From assembly GCA_964345695.1 (NCBI GenBank), contig CAYFSC010000010.1, positions 1 to 32,876 of the forward strand: DNA of 32,876 nt. Direction: 5' to 3'. Under the pieces are notes generated by a model. That model worked only from the letters and a program-made list of their open reading frames with translations. It made no database searches and had not been told where the DNA came from. The position numbers and the translations under genes are program-made. Positions within the stretch are counted from its first letter, which is position 1. The number at the start of each line of letters is the position of its first letter. Shown here piece by piece: positions 26,932 through 32,876 of this stretch. This DNA comes from CAYFSC01 sp964345695. Lineage in GTDB: Bacteria; Bacteroidota; Rhodothermia; Rhodothermales; Salinibacteraceae.

Positions 26932-27363
26932 CTACTGGCCCTGGTAATCCGGACGCGCAAAGAACTTAGTCTTGATGGGCAGCTTGTGCTTTCCAAGGCG
27001 CAGGGCCTCTTGAGCCGTCTCGCGGTCGACGCCCCCGCCGACCTCAAACAGCACGCGTCCCGGCTGAACTTCGGCGACGTAAAACTCCGGTGCACCTTTC
27101 CCCTTACCCATGCGTGTCTCGGCAGGGGTTTTGGTCATCGGCTTGTCAGGGAAGACTCGAATCCAGACCTTGCCGGCCCGCTTCATATACCGGTTCACAG
27201 CCACCCGTGCCGCCTCAATCTGGCGGCCGGTGATCTGCCCGGAGTCCAACGCCTTCAGCGCGAAGTCGCCGAAATTAATTCGCGTTCCGCGCGAGGCGCT
27301 GCCTTTCTTGACGCCCTGATTGCGCTGGACCTTCCGATGTTTGGTACGTTTGGGTTGAAGCAT
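26932..27363 (-). CDS. rplP: 50S ribosomal protein L16
   Basis: L16 organises the A-site region of the large subunit. It is 143 residues. MLQPKRTKHRKVQRN, then ARVAVNRYMKRAGKVWIRVF (about 52-71), PDKPMTKTPAETRMGKGKGA (about 72-91) and VQPGRVLFEVGG (about 98-109) are diagnostic. It lies directly downstream of the hairpin-forming octamer repeat that follows rpsC. Confidence 0.98.
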   Translation of the reverse strand: MLQPKRTKHRKVQRNQGVKKGSASRGTRINFGDFALKALDSGQITGRQIEAARVAVNRYMKRAGKVWIRVFPDKPMTKTPAETRMGKGKGAPEFYVAEVQPGRVLFEVGGGVDRETAQEALRLGKHKLPIKTKFFARPDYQGQ

Positions 27364-27379
27364 ATCGTTGCGTGGTCAG

Positions 27380-27472
27380 GTGTTTTGGTGCTCAGGTGTT
27401 TAAGTGTTCGAGTGTTGGAGCAATTGTGTGTCGTATCCACGTGAACACATGAACACAAAAACACACGAACAC
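27380..27472. repeat. Octamer tandem repeats forming a long hairpin between rpsC and rplP
   Basis: One arm has five 8-nt units of the form GTGTTNNN, starting at 27380, 27388 (GTGCTCAG), 27396, 27404 and 27412. The other arm has four AACAC cores at 27444, 27452, 27460 and 27468, also 8 nt apart. Arms 27388-27416 and 27444-27472 can pair through four units with small internal loops, around a 27-nt loop. The hairpin starts 4 nt after the rpsC stop codon. No U-tract follows, so it is not a standard terminator. Confidence 0.8.
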
Positions 27473-27476
27473 GTTT

Positions 27477-28184
27477 CTATTGATTGCGGCGGCGACGCGG
27501 CGGCTTCTTCTTCATCTGCTTGCGCTGCTGGGCCTGCACATTGGGGCTCAGGTCGGGCTGGCCGAGGATTTCCCCCCGGTGTATCCAGACTTTAACGCCG
27601 ATCGTGCCATAGATTGTCTTGGCCGTCGCCTGTGCAAAGTCGATGTCAGCACGAATCGTGTGGAGCGGCACGCGGCCTTCGAGGTACTCTTCAATACGGC
27701 CCATTTCGGCGCCACCGAGGCGTCCGGCCGCACGGATGCGCACGCCTTCTGCCCCCATGCGCGTGGCCGCCGTCATGGCTTGCTTCATCGCACGGCGGAA
27801 CGAGATCCGGCCCTCGAGCTGCTGGGCAATGTTCTTCGCCACGAGTGTGGCATCCAGTTCGGGACGCTTGATCTCCGAAATGTTGATCTGGATGTCTTTA
27901 TCGGTCAGTGTCTTGAGCTCCTCACGCAGCTTTTCGACTTCCGAGCCGCCACGGCCGATGACCACGCCCGGACGGCTGGTGTGCAGCGTCAGGATCACGC
28001 GCTTCGGCGTCCGCTCGATGACGGCCCGGCTCAACCCAGCCTGCCGCAGGCGCGCATGCAAGTACTTCCGAATCTCTTCGTCTTCGACCAGCTTATCCTG
28101 AAAGTCCTCTTCAGCGTACCAGTTGGAGTCCCAACCGCGAATCGTGCCAAGGCGAAATCCAACAGGATGCGTTTTCTGACCCAA
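27477..28184 (-). CDS. rpsC: 30S ribosomal protein S3, TTG start
   Basis: S3 lines the mRNA entry site in the 30S head and has helicase activity on mRNA with S4 and S5. It has 235 residues. A KH domain is seen at about 60-110 (TLHTSRPGVVIGRGGSEVEK), then the S3 C-terminal domain with RMGAEGVRIRAAGRLGGAEM (about 142-161) and GTIGVKVWIHRGEILG (about 192-207). The end is a basic PPRRRRNQ tail. The family N terminus (MGQKTHPVGFRLG) falls on a TTG at 28184; no in-frame ATG lies upstream before a stop. A GAGGT Shine-Dalgarno sequence sits 6 nt upstream. Confidence 0.97.
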   Translation of the reverse strand: MGQKTHPVGFRLGTIRGWDSNWYAEEDFQDKLVEDEEIRKYLHARLRQAGLSRAVIERTPKRVILTLHTSRPGVVIGRGGSEVEKLREELKTLTDKDIQINISEIKRPELDATLVAKNIAQQLEGRISFRRAMKQAMTAATRMGAEGVRIRAAGRLGGAEMGRIEEYLEGRVPLHTIRADIDFAQATAKTIYGTIGVKVWIHRGEILGQPDLSPNVQAQQRKQMKKKPPRRRRNQ

Positions 28185-28190
28185 TGGTGT

Positions 28191-28195
28191 ACCTC
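28191..28195 (-). promoter_or_regulatory. Shine-Dalgarno sequence that decides the rpsC TTG start
   Basis: GAGGT on the minus strand, 6 nt before the TTG. Most other genes in this window lack a recognisable Shine-Dalgarno sequence, so it supports the unusual start. Confidence 0.6.
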
Positions 28196-28246
28196 GTAGT
28201 TGTTATTCTCGAACCAATGTTCGGGGGTGCGTGTCTGGCGATGGCC

Positions 28247-28603
28247 TTACGCCATCTCCTCCGGCTCGCGAACCGCGACGATGACCGTCAGGTGCGTCGT
28301 CCGCTTGCGGATGGGTGCCGCCCGTCCACGCGCTCGGGGCTGATGCCGGTTGAAGGTCGGCCCCTCGTCGGCGCGAATCTCAGAGACGACCAGCTCACCC
28401 TCGTCAAACCGGGCCTCATGCTTATCCATGAGATTGTAAACCGCCGACTGGATCGTCTTCGAGACCACCTCGGTGGCTTTCTGCGGCATGTAGTCCAAAA
28501 TCGTCACCGCCTCCGGGACCGTCTTTCCACGCACCAGGTTGATAACCCGGCGCACCTTCATCGGCGAGCTCCGAATGTAACGGCGTAAGGCTCGTGCTTC
28601 CAT
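28247..28603 (-). CDS. rplV: 50S ribosomal protein L22
   Basis: L22 lines the peptide exit tunnel with its long beta-hairpin and is a site of macrolide-resistance mutations. It has 118 residues from the ATG at 28603 (MEARALRRYIRSSPMKVR). VINLVRGKTVPEAVTILDYM (about 20-39) and the beta-hairpin region FNRHQPRARGRAAPIRKRTT (about 83-102) are diagnostic. The open frame extends upstream to 28873 but that is a shadow of the rpsS region. Confidence 0.97.
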   Translation of the reverse strand: MEARALRRYIRSSPMKVRRVINLVRGKTVPEAVTILDYMPQKATEVVSKTIQSAVYNLMDKHEARFDEGELVVSEIRADEGPTFNRHQPRARGRAAPIRKRTTHLTVIVAVREPEEMA

Positions 28604-28712
28604 CGTTTCGTCGTACAAGTTGGTTGATCTCGGAATCACACGTCCCTGGTCCCAAGGCGCACCGTGCAGGCGTGTCACACGCCGCGATGTCTCAGGAAGA
28701 GCAGGGATGCTC

Positions 28713-29003
28713 CTACTCCGGTCGGCGCGTCCGCTTGTCGACCTTCGACTTCGAGTGGCCTTTGAAGGTGCGCGTCGGGGCGAACTCGCCCAGCTTGTGC
28801 CCGACCATGTTCTCCGACACATACACCGGCACAAACTGACGCCCGTTGTGCACGGCAAACGTGTGACCCACAAAGTCCGGGGTGACGATCGAGTCGCGGC
28901 TCCAGGTCTTGACGACCTTCTTTTCGTCCGACTCGTTCAGCTCGTCGACCTTTCGCTGAAGCTTGTAATAAACGTACGGCCCTTTCCGAAGAGAGCGAGG
29001 CAT
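28713..29003 (-). CDS. rpsS: 30S ribosomal protein S19
   Basis: S19 works with S13 in the 30S head. It has 96 residues. MPRSLRKGPYVYYKLQRKVD, then TWSRDSIVTPDFVGHTFAVH (about 33-52), VYVSENMVGHKLGEFAPTRT (about 60-79) and FKGHSKSKVDKRTRR are nearly invariant. Confidence 0.98.
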   Translation of the reverse strand: MPRSLRKGPYVYYKLQRKVDELNESDEKKVVKTWSRDSIVTPDFVGHTFAVHNGRQFVPVYVSENMVGHKLGEFAPTRTFKGHSKSKVDKRTRRPE

Positions 29004-29095
29004 GGGAAATCTCGTTTATCGTGTTCGCAAATGGATCATCGTGGGCAGCGCGGCTCGTGATGCGTAGGGGGATCCCGTCGTCACGAATCGCGAGA

Positions 29096-29944
29096 TTATT
29101 TCTTCTTCCGCTTCTTCTTTTCGGTGCGGCGCCGGATGATGTACTTATTGGTGTCTTTGTTGCGCTTGCGGGTCTTGTACCCTTTGGCCGGAACGCCTTT
29201 GCGGGAGCGCGGGTGCCCCCCCGAAGCACGGCCTTCGCCACCGCCCATGGGATGGTCGATCGGGTTCATGGCCACACCGCGGGTGCGGGGACGACGACCC
29301 AGCCAACGGCTGCGGCCCGCCTTGCCCAGCTCCACGTTGAAGTGGTCCACGTTGCTCGTCGTGCCGATCGTGGCGCGGCACGTGTTCAGCACGAGGCGCG
29401 TCTCGCCCGAAGGCAGTGCAAGCGTAGCGTACTTGCCTTCGCGGGCTGTCAGCTGCGCGCTCGTCCCGGCGGCACGGGCCAGTTGTGCCCCCTTGCCGGG
29501 CTTCATCTCGATGCAGTGCACAACGGTTCCCAGCGGAATGTTTGAGAGCGGCAGGCAGTTGCCCGGATCGGGAGACGCATCTGGACCGCTGACCACCGAG
29601 TCGCCAACGCTCAGCTCGTCCGGCGCAATAATGTACCGCTTCTCCCCGTCAGCGTAAACCAAAAGGGAGATGCGAGCCGAGCGGTTGGGATCGTACTCAA
29701 TCGTCGACACCGTGGCGGGAATCCCGTCCTTGTCGTTCCGCTTGAAGTCGATCTTCCGATACTTCCGCTTGTGGCCGCCGCCGCGGTAACGCATGGTCAT
29801 GCGTCCCTGATTGTTGCGGCCGCCACTCTTCTTCAACGGCTCCAGCAGGCTCTTCTCCGGCTCGGTGGTTGTGATGTCGTCGAACGCGGAGACCGAGTAG
29901 TTCCGCTGGCTGTTGTGGGTCGGCTTTCGTTTGTTGACTGGCAT
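29096..29944 (-). CDS. rplB: 50S ribosomal protein L2
   Basis: L2 is needed for subunit joining and sits near the peptidyl transferase centre. It has 282 residues. Features are SGGRNNQGRMTMRYRGGGHK (about 40-59), the OB-fold/SH3 domains, GKGAQLARAAGTSAQLTARE (about 150-169) and the RGVAMNPIDHPMGGGEGRAS segment (about 222-241), which holds the conserved histidine implicated in ribosome activity. It has a long basic end with a Lys-rich tail of the last eight or so residues. Confidence 0.98.
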   Translation of the reverse strand: MPVNKRKPTHNSQRNYSVSAFDDITTTEPEKSLLEPLKKSGGRNNQGRMTMRYRGGGHKRKYRKIDFKRNDKDGIPATVSTIEYDPNRSARISLLVYADGEKRYIIAPDELSVGDSVVSGPDASPDPGNCLPLSNIPLGTVVHCIEMKPGKGAQLARAAGTSAQLTAREGKYATLALPSGETRLVLNTCRATIGTTSNVDHFNVELGKAGRSRWLGRRPRTRGVAMNPIDHPMGGGEGRASGGHPRSRKGVPAKGYKTRKRNKDTNKYIIRRRTEKKKRKKK

Positions 29945-30021
29945 GGCGTTCGGGGTTGGCTACAGGGGGTTCCCGAAAGAAAGTGTCGGGCGTACGTGCG
30001 GCTCGTCAGGCGGGCTGCGCG

Positions 30022-30321
30022 TCAGATATTTTCAAAGAAGTCGATCTGTTCGCCGTCCGGATCCAGATCGATGATGGCCTTTTTGTACCCGGAAGTACGG
30101 CCTTCGATCATGTTTCCGTCACGGAACTGCCGTCGTCGCTTCGCGGGCACGATCATGGTGCGCACGTCGATGACCTTCACATTTGGGTACCGCTCCTGAA
30201 CGGCACTCTTGATCTCCGTCTTGTTGGCGTCCATGTCCACCACGAAGGTATATTTTCCTTCTTGCATTTGGTATGTCGTCTTCTCCGTGACGTATGGACG
30301 AAGCAGTACGCGCTTGCTCAT
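30022..30321 (-). CDS. rplW: 50S ribosomal protein L23
   Basis: L23 forms the docking site for trigger factor and SRP at the tunnel exit. It has 99 residues. VLLRPYVTEKTTYQMQEGKY (about 4-23), FVVDMDANKTEIKSAVQERY (about 26-45), then YPNVKVIDVRTMIVPAKRRR (about 45-64) identify it. The end (GEQIDFFENI) is acidic. Confidence 0.97.
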   Translation of the reverse strand: MSKRVLLRPYVTEKTTYQMQEGKYTFVVDMDANKTEIKSAVQERYPNVKVIDVRTMIVPAKRRRQFRDGNMIEGRTSGYKKAIIDLDPDGEQIDFFENI

Positions 30322-30403
30322 GGCTCAGGTTGTGGATGCGTAGGTGCGAGCGCGGGAGCGTCCCGCAGGATCACGTGAGGGTGGGCAGTACAGGCGCAAA
30401 GGA

Positions 30404-31051
30404 TCAAGCCGGCTCGTGCTCAGCCACCGACAGCACGTCGGTGAGCGTTTCAAGGGCTGCCTCTTCAAAAACGATCACCTCGGCATCGAGGAGGTCGACG
30501 GTGTTCACACTGCCGACTTCCTGCACGTTCACGTCTCCGAGGTTGCGCGCGGAGAGATACAGCTCTTTCTCAACTTCGCGGGTCACGAGAAACACCTTCT
30601 GGTCGTCCAGATCCATCATCTCGAGCCGCTCCGAGAGTTCGCGCGTGCTGGGCGTCTCCAGCGCGAGGCTTTCCACAATCCGGATGCCGTCGTTCTGGGC
30701 CGCGTAGGACAGGGCCGACCGGCGAGCCAGACGCTTCGTCTTCCGGTTCAGGTCTTGCGTGTACTTTCGGGGACGCGCGCCATGCGCTCGTCCGCCACCC
30801 CGCCGGATCGGGGACTGCGCATCGCCAACGCGGGCGTTACCGGTGCCCTTCTGGCGGTACAGCTTCCGACCGCTGCCGCGCACCTCCGCCCGCTGCTTCG
30901 TCTTGGACGTGCCCTGACGCTCGTGCGCTTGGATGCGCTTGACGTCCAGCCAAATCACATGGTCGTTGGGCTCGATGGAAAAGACCGTCGGATCGAGCGC
31001 CACGGTCCGTCCAGAGCCAACACCGTCTTCCTGTAAAATCTCGACTTCCAT
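30404..31051 (-). CDS. rplD: 50S ribosomal protein L4
   Basis: L4 reaches into the exit tunnel and, in E. coli, represses the S10 operon. It has 215 residues. The tunnel loop is GSGRKLYRQKGTGNARVGDA (about 59-78) followed by QSPIRRGGGRAHGARPRKYT. LSARNLGDVNVQEVGSVNTV (about 166-185) is the conserved C-terminal part. I did not find an L4-binding leader, because the S10 leader would lie upstream of rpsJ/tuf near or beyond the window edge. Confidence 0.97.
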   Translation of the reverse strand: MEVEILQEDGVGSGRTVALDPTVFSIEPNDHVIWLDVKRIQAHERQGTSKTKQRAEVRGSGRKLYRQKGTGNARVGDAQSPIRRGGGRAHGARPRKYTQDLNRKTKRLARRSALSYAAQNDGIRIVESLALETPSTRELSERLEMMDLDDQKVFLVTREVEKELYLSARNLGDVNVQEVGSVNTVDLLDAEVIVFEEAALETLTDVLSVAEHEPA

Positions 31052-31150
31052 GGTGCTATCGGGGCAAAAAGTTCGTAGTCACTCGATGCACTACGGACAG
31101 TCCGCACCGCAGTTTGTGGCTACGTGGTGAATTCGGGTGAAGCTCACGTA

Positions 31151-31170
31151 TCCGGTAAACGAAAACCGGA
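31151..31170. repeat. Short inverted repeat in the rplC-rplD spacer
   Basis: TCCGGT (31151-31156) and ACCGGA (31165-31170) form a perfect 6-bp stem with an 8-nt A-rich loop, in the middle of a 145-nt spacer. No U-tract follows. The role is unknown. Confidence 0.4.
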
Positions 31171-31196
31171 ATTGGTGAGATGCATGTCAGGGCAAC

Positions 31197-31835
31197 CTAG
31201 CCCTCGTTCTTTTTGTAGATCTCGACGTATCCGTTCTTCGGTCCGGGGACGGATCCTTTCACAAGAATGGCGTCGTGATCGGGCAGAATGCGAACGACCT
31301 CGAGGTTCTGAATCTTGGTTCGCTCGCCGCCCATGCGGCCGCCCATGCGCGTGCCTTTAAAGACACGCGACGGGTCGGCGGAGGCCCCCACAGAACCGGA
31401 GTGCCGTTCCTGATCGGACTGGCCGTGGGTGCGCATGCCTACGCCGCTGAAGCCGTGGCGCTTGACGACGCCCTGAAAGCCTTTCCCTTTGGAGACCCCG
31501 ACAACGTCCACGACTTCGCCTTTCTCGAAGAGGTCTTCGGCTCGCACAATGTCGCCGATGTCAACTTCCGGGCCAAAGTCGCGGAACTCTTTCAGCTGGC
31601 GCTTCGGGGGCGCACCGGCCTTCGCGAAGTGGCCCTGCATGGCCTTTGTTGTGTTTTTCTCTTTCTTGTTGTCGAAGGCAAGCTGCACAGCGTCGTAGCC
31701 GTCGGGACCGTCCTCGTCCTTCACCTGCGTGACCACATTCGGACCGGCCTCGATGACCGTGCAGGGAATGTTGTTTCCCTGGTCATCGAAGACGCTCGTC
31801 ATGCCTACCTTCTTTCCGATCAGTCCGCTACTCAT
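31197..31835 (-). CDS. rplC: 50S ribosomal protein L3
   Basis: L3 is an early-assembling protein near the peptidyl transferase centre. It has 212 residues from the ATG at 31835 (MSSGLIGKKVGMTSVFDDQG). GKGFQGVVKRHGFSGVGMRT (about 124-143), SDQERHSGSVGASADPSRVF (about 146-165) and GTRMGGRMGGERTKIQNLEV (about 167-186) are diagnostic. The open frame continues upstream to 32060 in the coding region of the lipoprotein gene; that extension is not L3. It lies 25 nt after the lipoprotein stop, instead of directly after rpsJ. Confidence 0.97.
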   Translation of the reverse strand: MSSGLIGKKVGMTSVFDDQGNNIPCTVIEAGPNVVTQVKDEDGPDGYDAVQLAFDNKKEKNTTKAMQGHFAKAGAPPKRQLKEFRDFGPEVDIGDIVRAEDLFEKGEVVDVVGVSKGKGFQGVVKRHGFSGVGMRTHGQSDQERHSGSVGASADPSRVFKGTRMGGRMGGERTKIQNLEVVRILPDHDAILVKGSVPGPKNGYVEIYKKNEG

Positions 31836-31860
31836 AAGAGTCGCTTGGTTGGGATGATTA

Positions 31861-32382
31861 TCACCGTGCATTGTCGGTTCCTGTATCGTCGTGCGTCTGA
31901 AGACGAAGCACGACGTTAGGCGCGCGCGCCCAGCTTTGGCCGGGCAACAGGCGTTCCAGGAACGCAGTAGTTCCGGTGTTGCGATCCTCAAGGGACCGAA
32001 GCACCAGGCGGCGACTGGTTTCAAACTCGAATGTCCAGAGCACGCGACGGACGAACCCACCTTCCAGCACCAGGGTGGTTTCGCTCACCAGTTGCACCGG
32101 GCCGCGGACGGCCAAGGCACTGGCTCCGTCTTTGAAGCCGCGCATTTCGTACGAGCCGGTGCCGTCACCCGTCGAGCTAAACGTCACTTCGAGCGAATCG
32201 TACGCGGCACTCAGAGGGGACGTGAAGTCCAAGCCGTCCACCCGGAGGGTCGAAGGGCGCCACGTGCCGACGAAGCGCTCGAACTGCGACGTGCGCTGCA
32301 TTCCGCCGTCGCAAGCCGTCACCCCTATGCACACCAGCAGGGCAAGGACACATCGGGACCCAAAGGGAACTCTTGGTCGCAT
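31861..32382 (-). CDS. Predicted lipoprotein of unknown function inside the S10 operon
   Basis: I do not recognise a named family. From the ATG at 32382 the product is 173 residues. It has an n-region with arginines, a hydrophobic core (CVLALLVCIG) and a lipobox VTAC with Cys at about 24, so it should be lipidated and exported. The mature part has FVGTWRP, strand-rich segments and many Thr/Ser/Glu. That resembles lipocalin-like small beta-barrels in outline only. An alternative GTG start at 32421 overlaps the rpsJ stop by 4 nt (GTGA) and adds 13 residues; the GTG could allow coupling but gives a less typical signal peptide. It lies between rpsJ and rplC, which are adjacent in most bacteria. 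Confidence 0.8.
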   Translation of the reverse strand: MRPRVPFGSRCVLALLVCIGVTACDGGMQRTSQFERFVGTWRPSTLRVDGLDFTSPLSAAYDSLEVTFSSTGDGTGSYEMRGFKDGASALAVRGPVQLVSETTLVLEGGFVRRVLWTFEFETSRRLVLRSLEDRNTGTTAFLERLLPGQSWARAPNVVLRLQTHDDTGTDNAR

Positions 32383-32417
32383 GGACCGGCCGGGTACGGG
32401 TAGAGGAGGCGTCGTCG

Positions 32418-32729
32418 TCACACCTTAATCTCGACGTCGACCCCGCTGGGCAGCTCAAGCTTCATGAGAGCATCTACCGTGTCGCTGCTTGACGAGAGGA
32501 TATCAATCAAGCGCTTGTGGTGGCGCCGCTCAAACTGCTCGCGGCTCTTTTTATCCACGTGCGGCCCGCGCAGCACCGTGTACACCTTCTTGTCAGTAGG
32601 CAGCGGAATGGGGCCGCTCACCACGGCGCCAGTCGACTTTACGGTGCGGATGATTTTCTCCGCGCTCTTGTCGATCAGCGAGTGGTCGTACGATTTTAGT
32701 TTGATGCGGATTTTCTGCTGCGCAGCCAT
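32418..32729 (-). CDS. rpsJ: 30S ribosomal protein S10
   Basis: S10 is in the 30S head and, with NusB, part of transcription antitermination complexes. It has 103 residues, the usual size. QKIRIKLKSYDHSLIDKSAE (about 5-24), VVSGPIPLPTDKKVYTVLRG (about 36-55), then RGPHVDKKSREQFERRHHKR are diagnostic. It is the first complete gene of the cluster after tuf. Its stop overlaps a possible GTG start of the lipoprotein gene. Confidence 0.98.
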   Translation of the reverse strand: MAAQQKIRIKLKSYDHSLIDKSAEKIIRTVKSTGAVVSGPIPLPTDKKVYTVLRGPHVDKKSREQFERRHHKRLIDILSSSSDTVDALMKLELPSGVDVEIKV

Positions 32730-32743
32730 GTGTCAACGTCAGT

Positions 32744-32807
32744 TGTCGAATGTCGATGGTCGAACCTCGAGGGCCCGCTGGCTTCCAACCGGCCCTCGAC
32801 ACTCGAA
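32744..32807. repeat. Heptamer tract and 9-bp inverted repeat between tuf and rpsJ
   Basis: Four 7-nt units TGTCGAA (32744), TGTCGAT (32751), GGTCGAA (32758) and CCTCGAG (32765) run into a perfect inverted repeat TCGAGGGCC (32767-32775) / GGCCCTCGA (32791-32799) with a 15-nt loop. A further ACTCGAA unit follows at 32801. The structure is 13 nt past the tuf stop and within the rpsJ leader. No U-tract. Confidence 0.7.
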
Positions 32808-32819
32808 CTGCAAAAGTAC

Positions 32820-32876
32820 TTAGTCCAGGATCTCGGTCACCACGCCCGCGCCGACGGTGTGCCCCCCCTCGCGAAT
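32820..32876 (-). CDS. tuf: Elongation factor Tu, C-terminal end (cut by window edge)
   Basis: Only the last 18 codons are in the window. They encode IREGGHTVGAGVVTEILD then TAA, the invariant C terminus of EF-Tu, which delivers aminoacyl-tRNA to the ribosome as the GTP complex. The gene starts beyond 32876. A tuf gene directly before rpsJ is the usual arrangement. Confidence 0.93.
   Translation of the reverse strand: MREGGHTVGAGVVTEILD

Noticed and set aside
31836..32060. Upstream in-frame extension of rplC
   Set aside because: It overlaps the lipoprotein gene and L3 conservation begins exactly at the ATG at 31835.

Overview
This window is about 33 kb of high-GC bacterial DNA. I see no insertion sequence, phage gene, CRISPR array or plasmid function. 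The proteins, the acidic tails on several DNA/RNA-binding proteins, the scarcity of Shine-Dalgarno sequences and the gene content suggest a member of the Rhodothermota/Bacteroidota side, with a Salinibacter-like halophile as my best guess. That placement is inference; no 16S rRNA gene lies here.

Left part (1-11,850), mostly + strand: uvrC (excision repair nuclease), an SpmA/SpmB-type membrane pair, aconitase, then two facing terminators. On the minus strand follow tRNA-Glu and tRNA-His, a 332-nt stretch without a gene, ribH (lumazine synthase) and a PHP-domain phosphoesterase. Divergent from the PHP gene is a + strand run of a HIT nucleotide hydrolase/transferase, an LPG_synthase_TM-type membrane protein and a DUF72 protein.

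Middle (11,990-15,135), minus strand: a rel-type (p)ppGpp synthetase/hydrolase, an HU/IHF-like protein with an acidic tail, and ruvX. The last two overlap by four bases.

Right part (15,244-32,876), minus strand: one long colinear ribosomal-protein/transcription cluster. In transcription order it reads tuf (cut by the window edge), rpsJ, a predicted lipoprotein, rplC, rplD, rplW, rplB, rpsS, rplV, rpsC, rplP, rpmC, rpsQ, rplN, rplX, rplE, rpsN, rpsH, rplF, rplR, rpsE, rpmD, rplO, secY, map, infA, rpsM, rpsK, rpsD, rpoA, rplQ. It ends in a strong intrinsic terminator at 15,244-15,275. Gene order is the classic S10-spc-alpha order, but adk and rpmJ are missing from their usual places.

The most unusual things are (i) the lipoprotein gene between rpsJ and rplC; (ii) unusually long spacers (about 50-190 nt) between nearly all ribosomal genes; and (iii) degenerate tandem tracts with a 7- or 8-nt period in many of those spacers and in other intergenic gaps. 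One of these tracts forms a 29-nt-arm hairpin straight after rpsC. No clearly novel multi-gene system was found.
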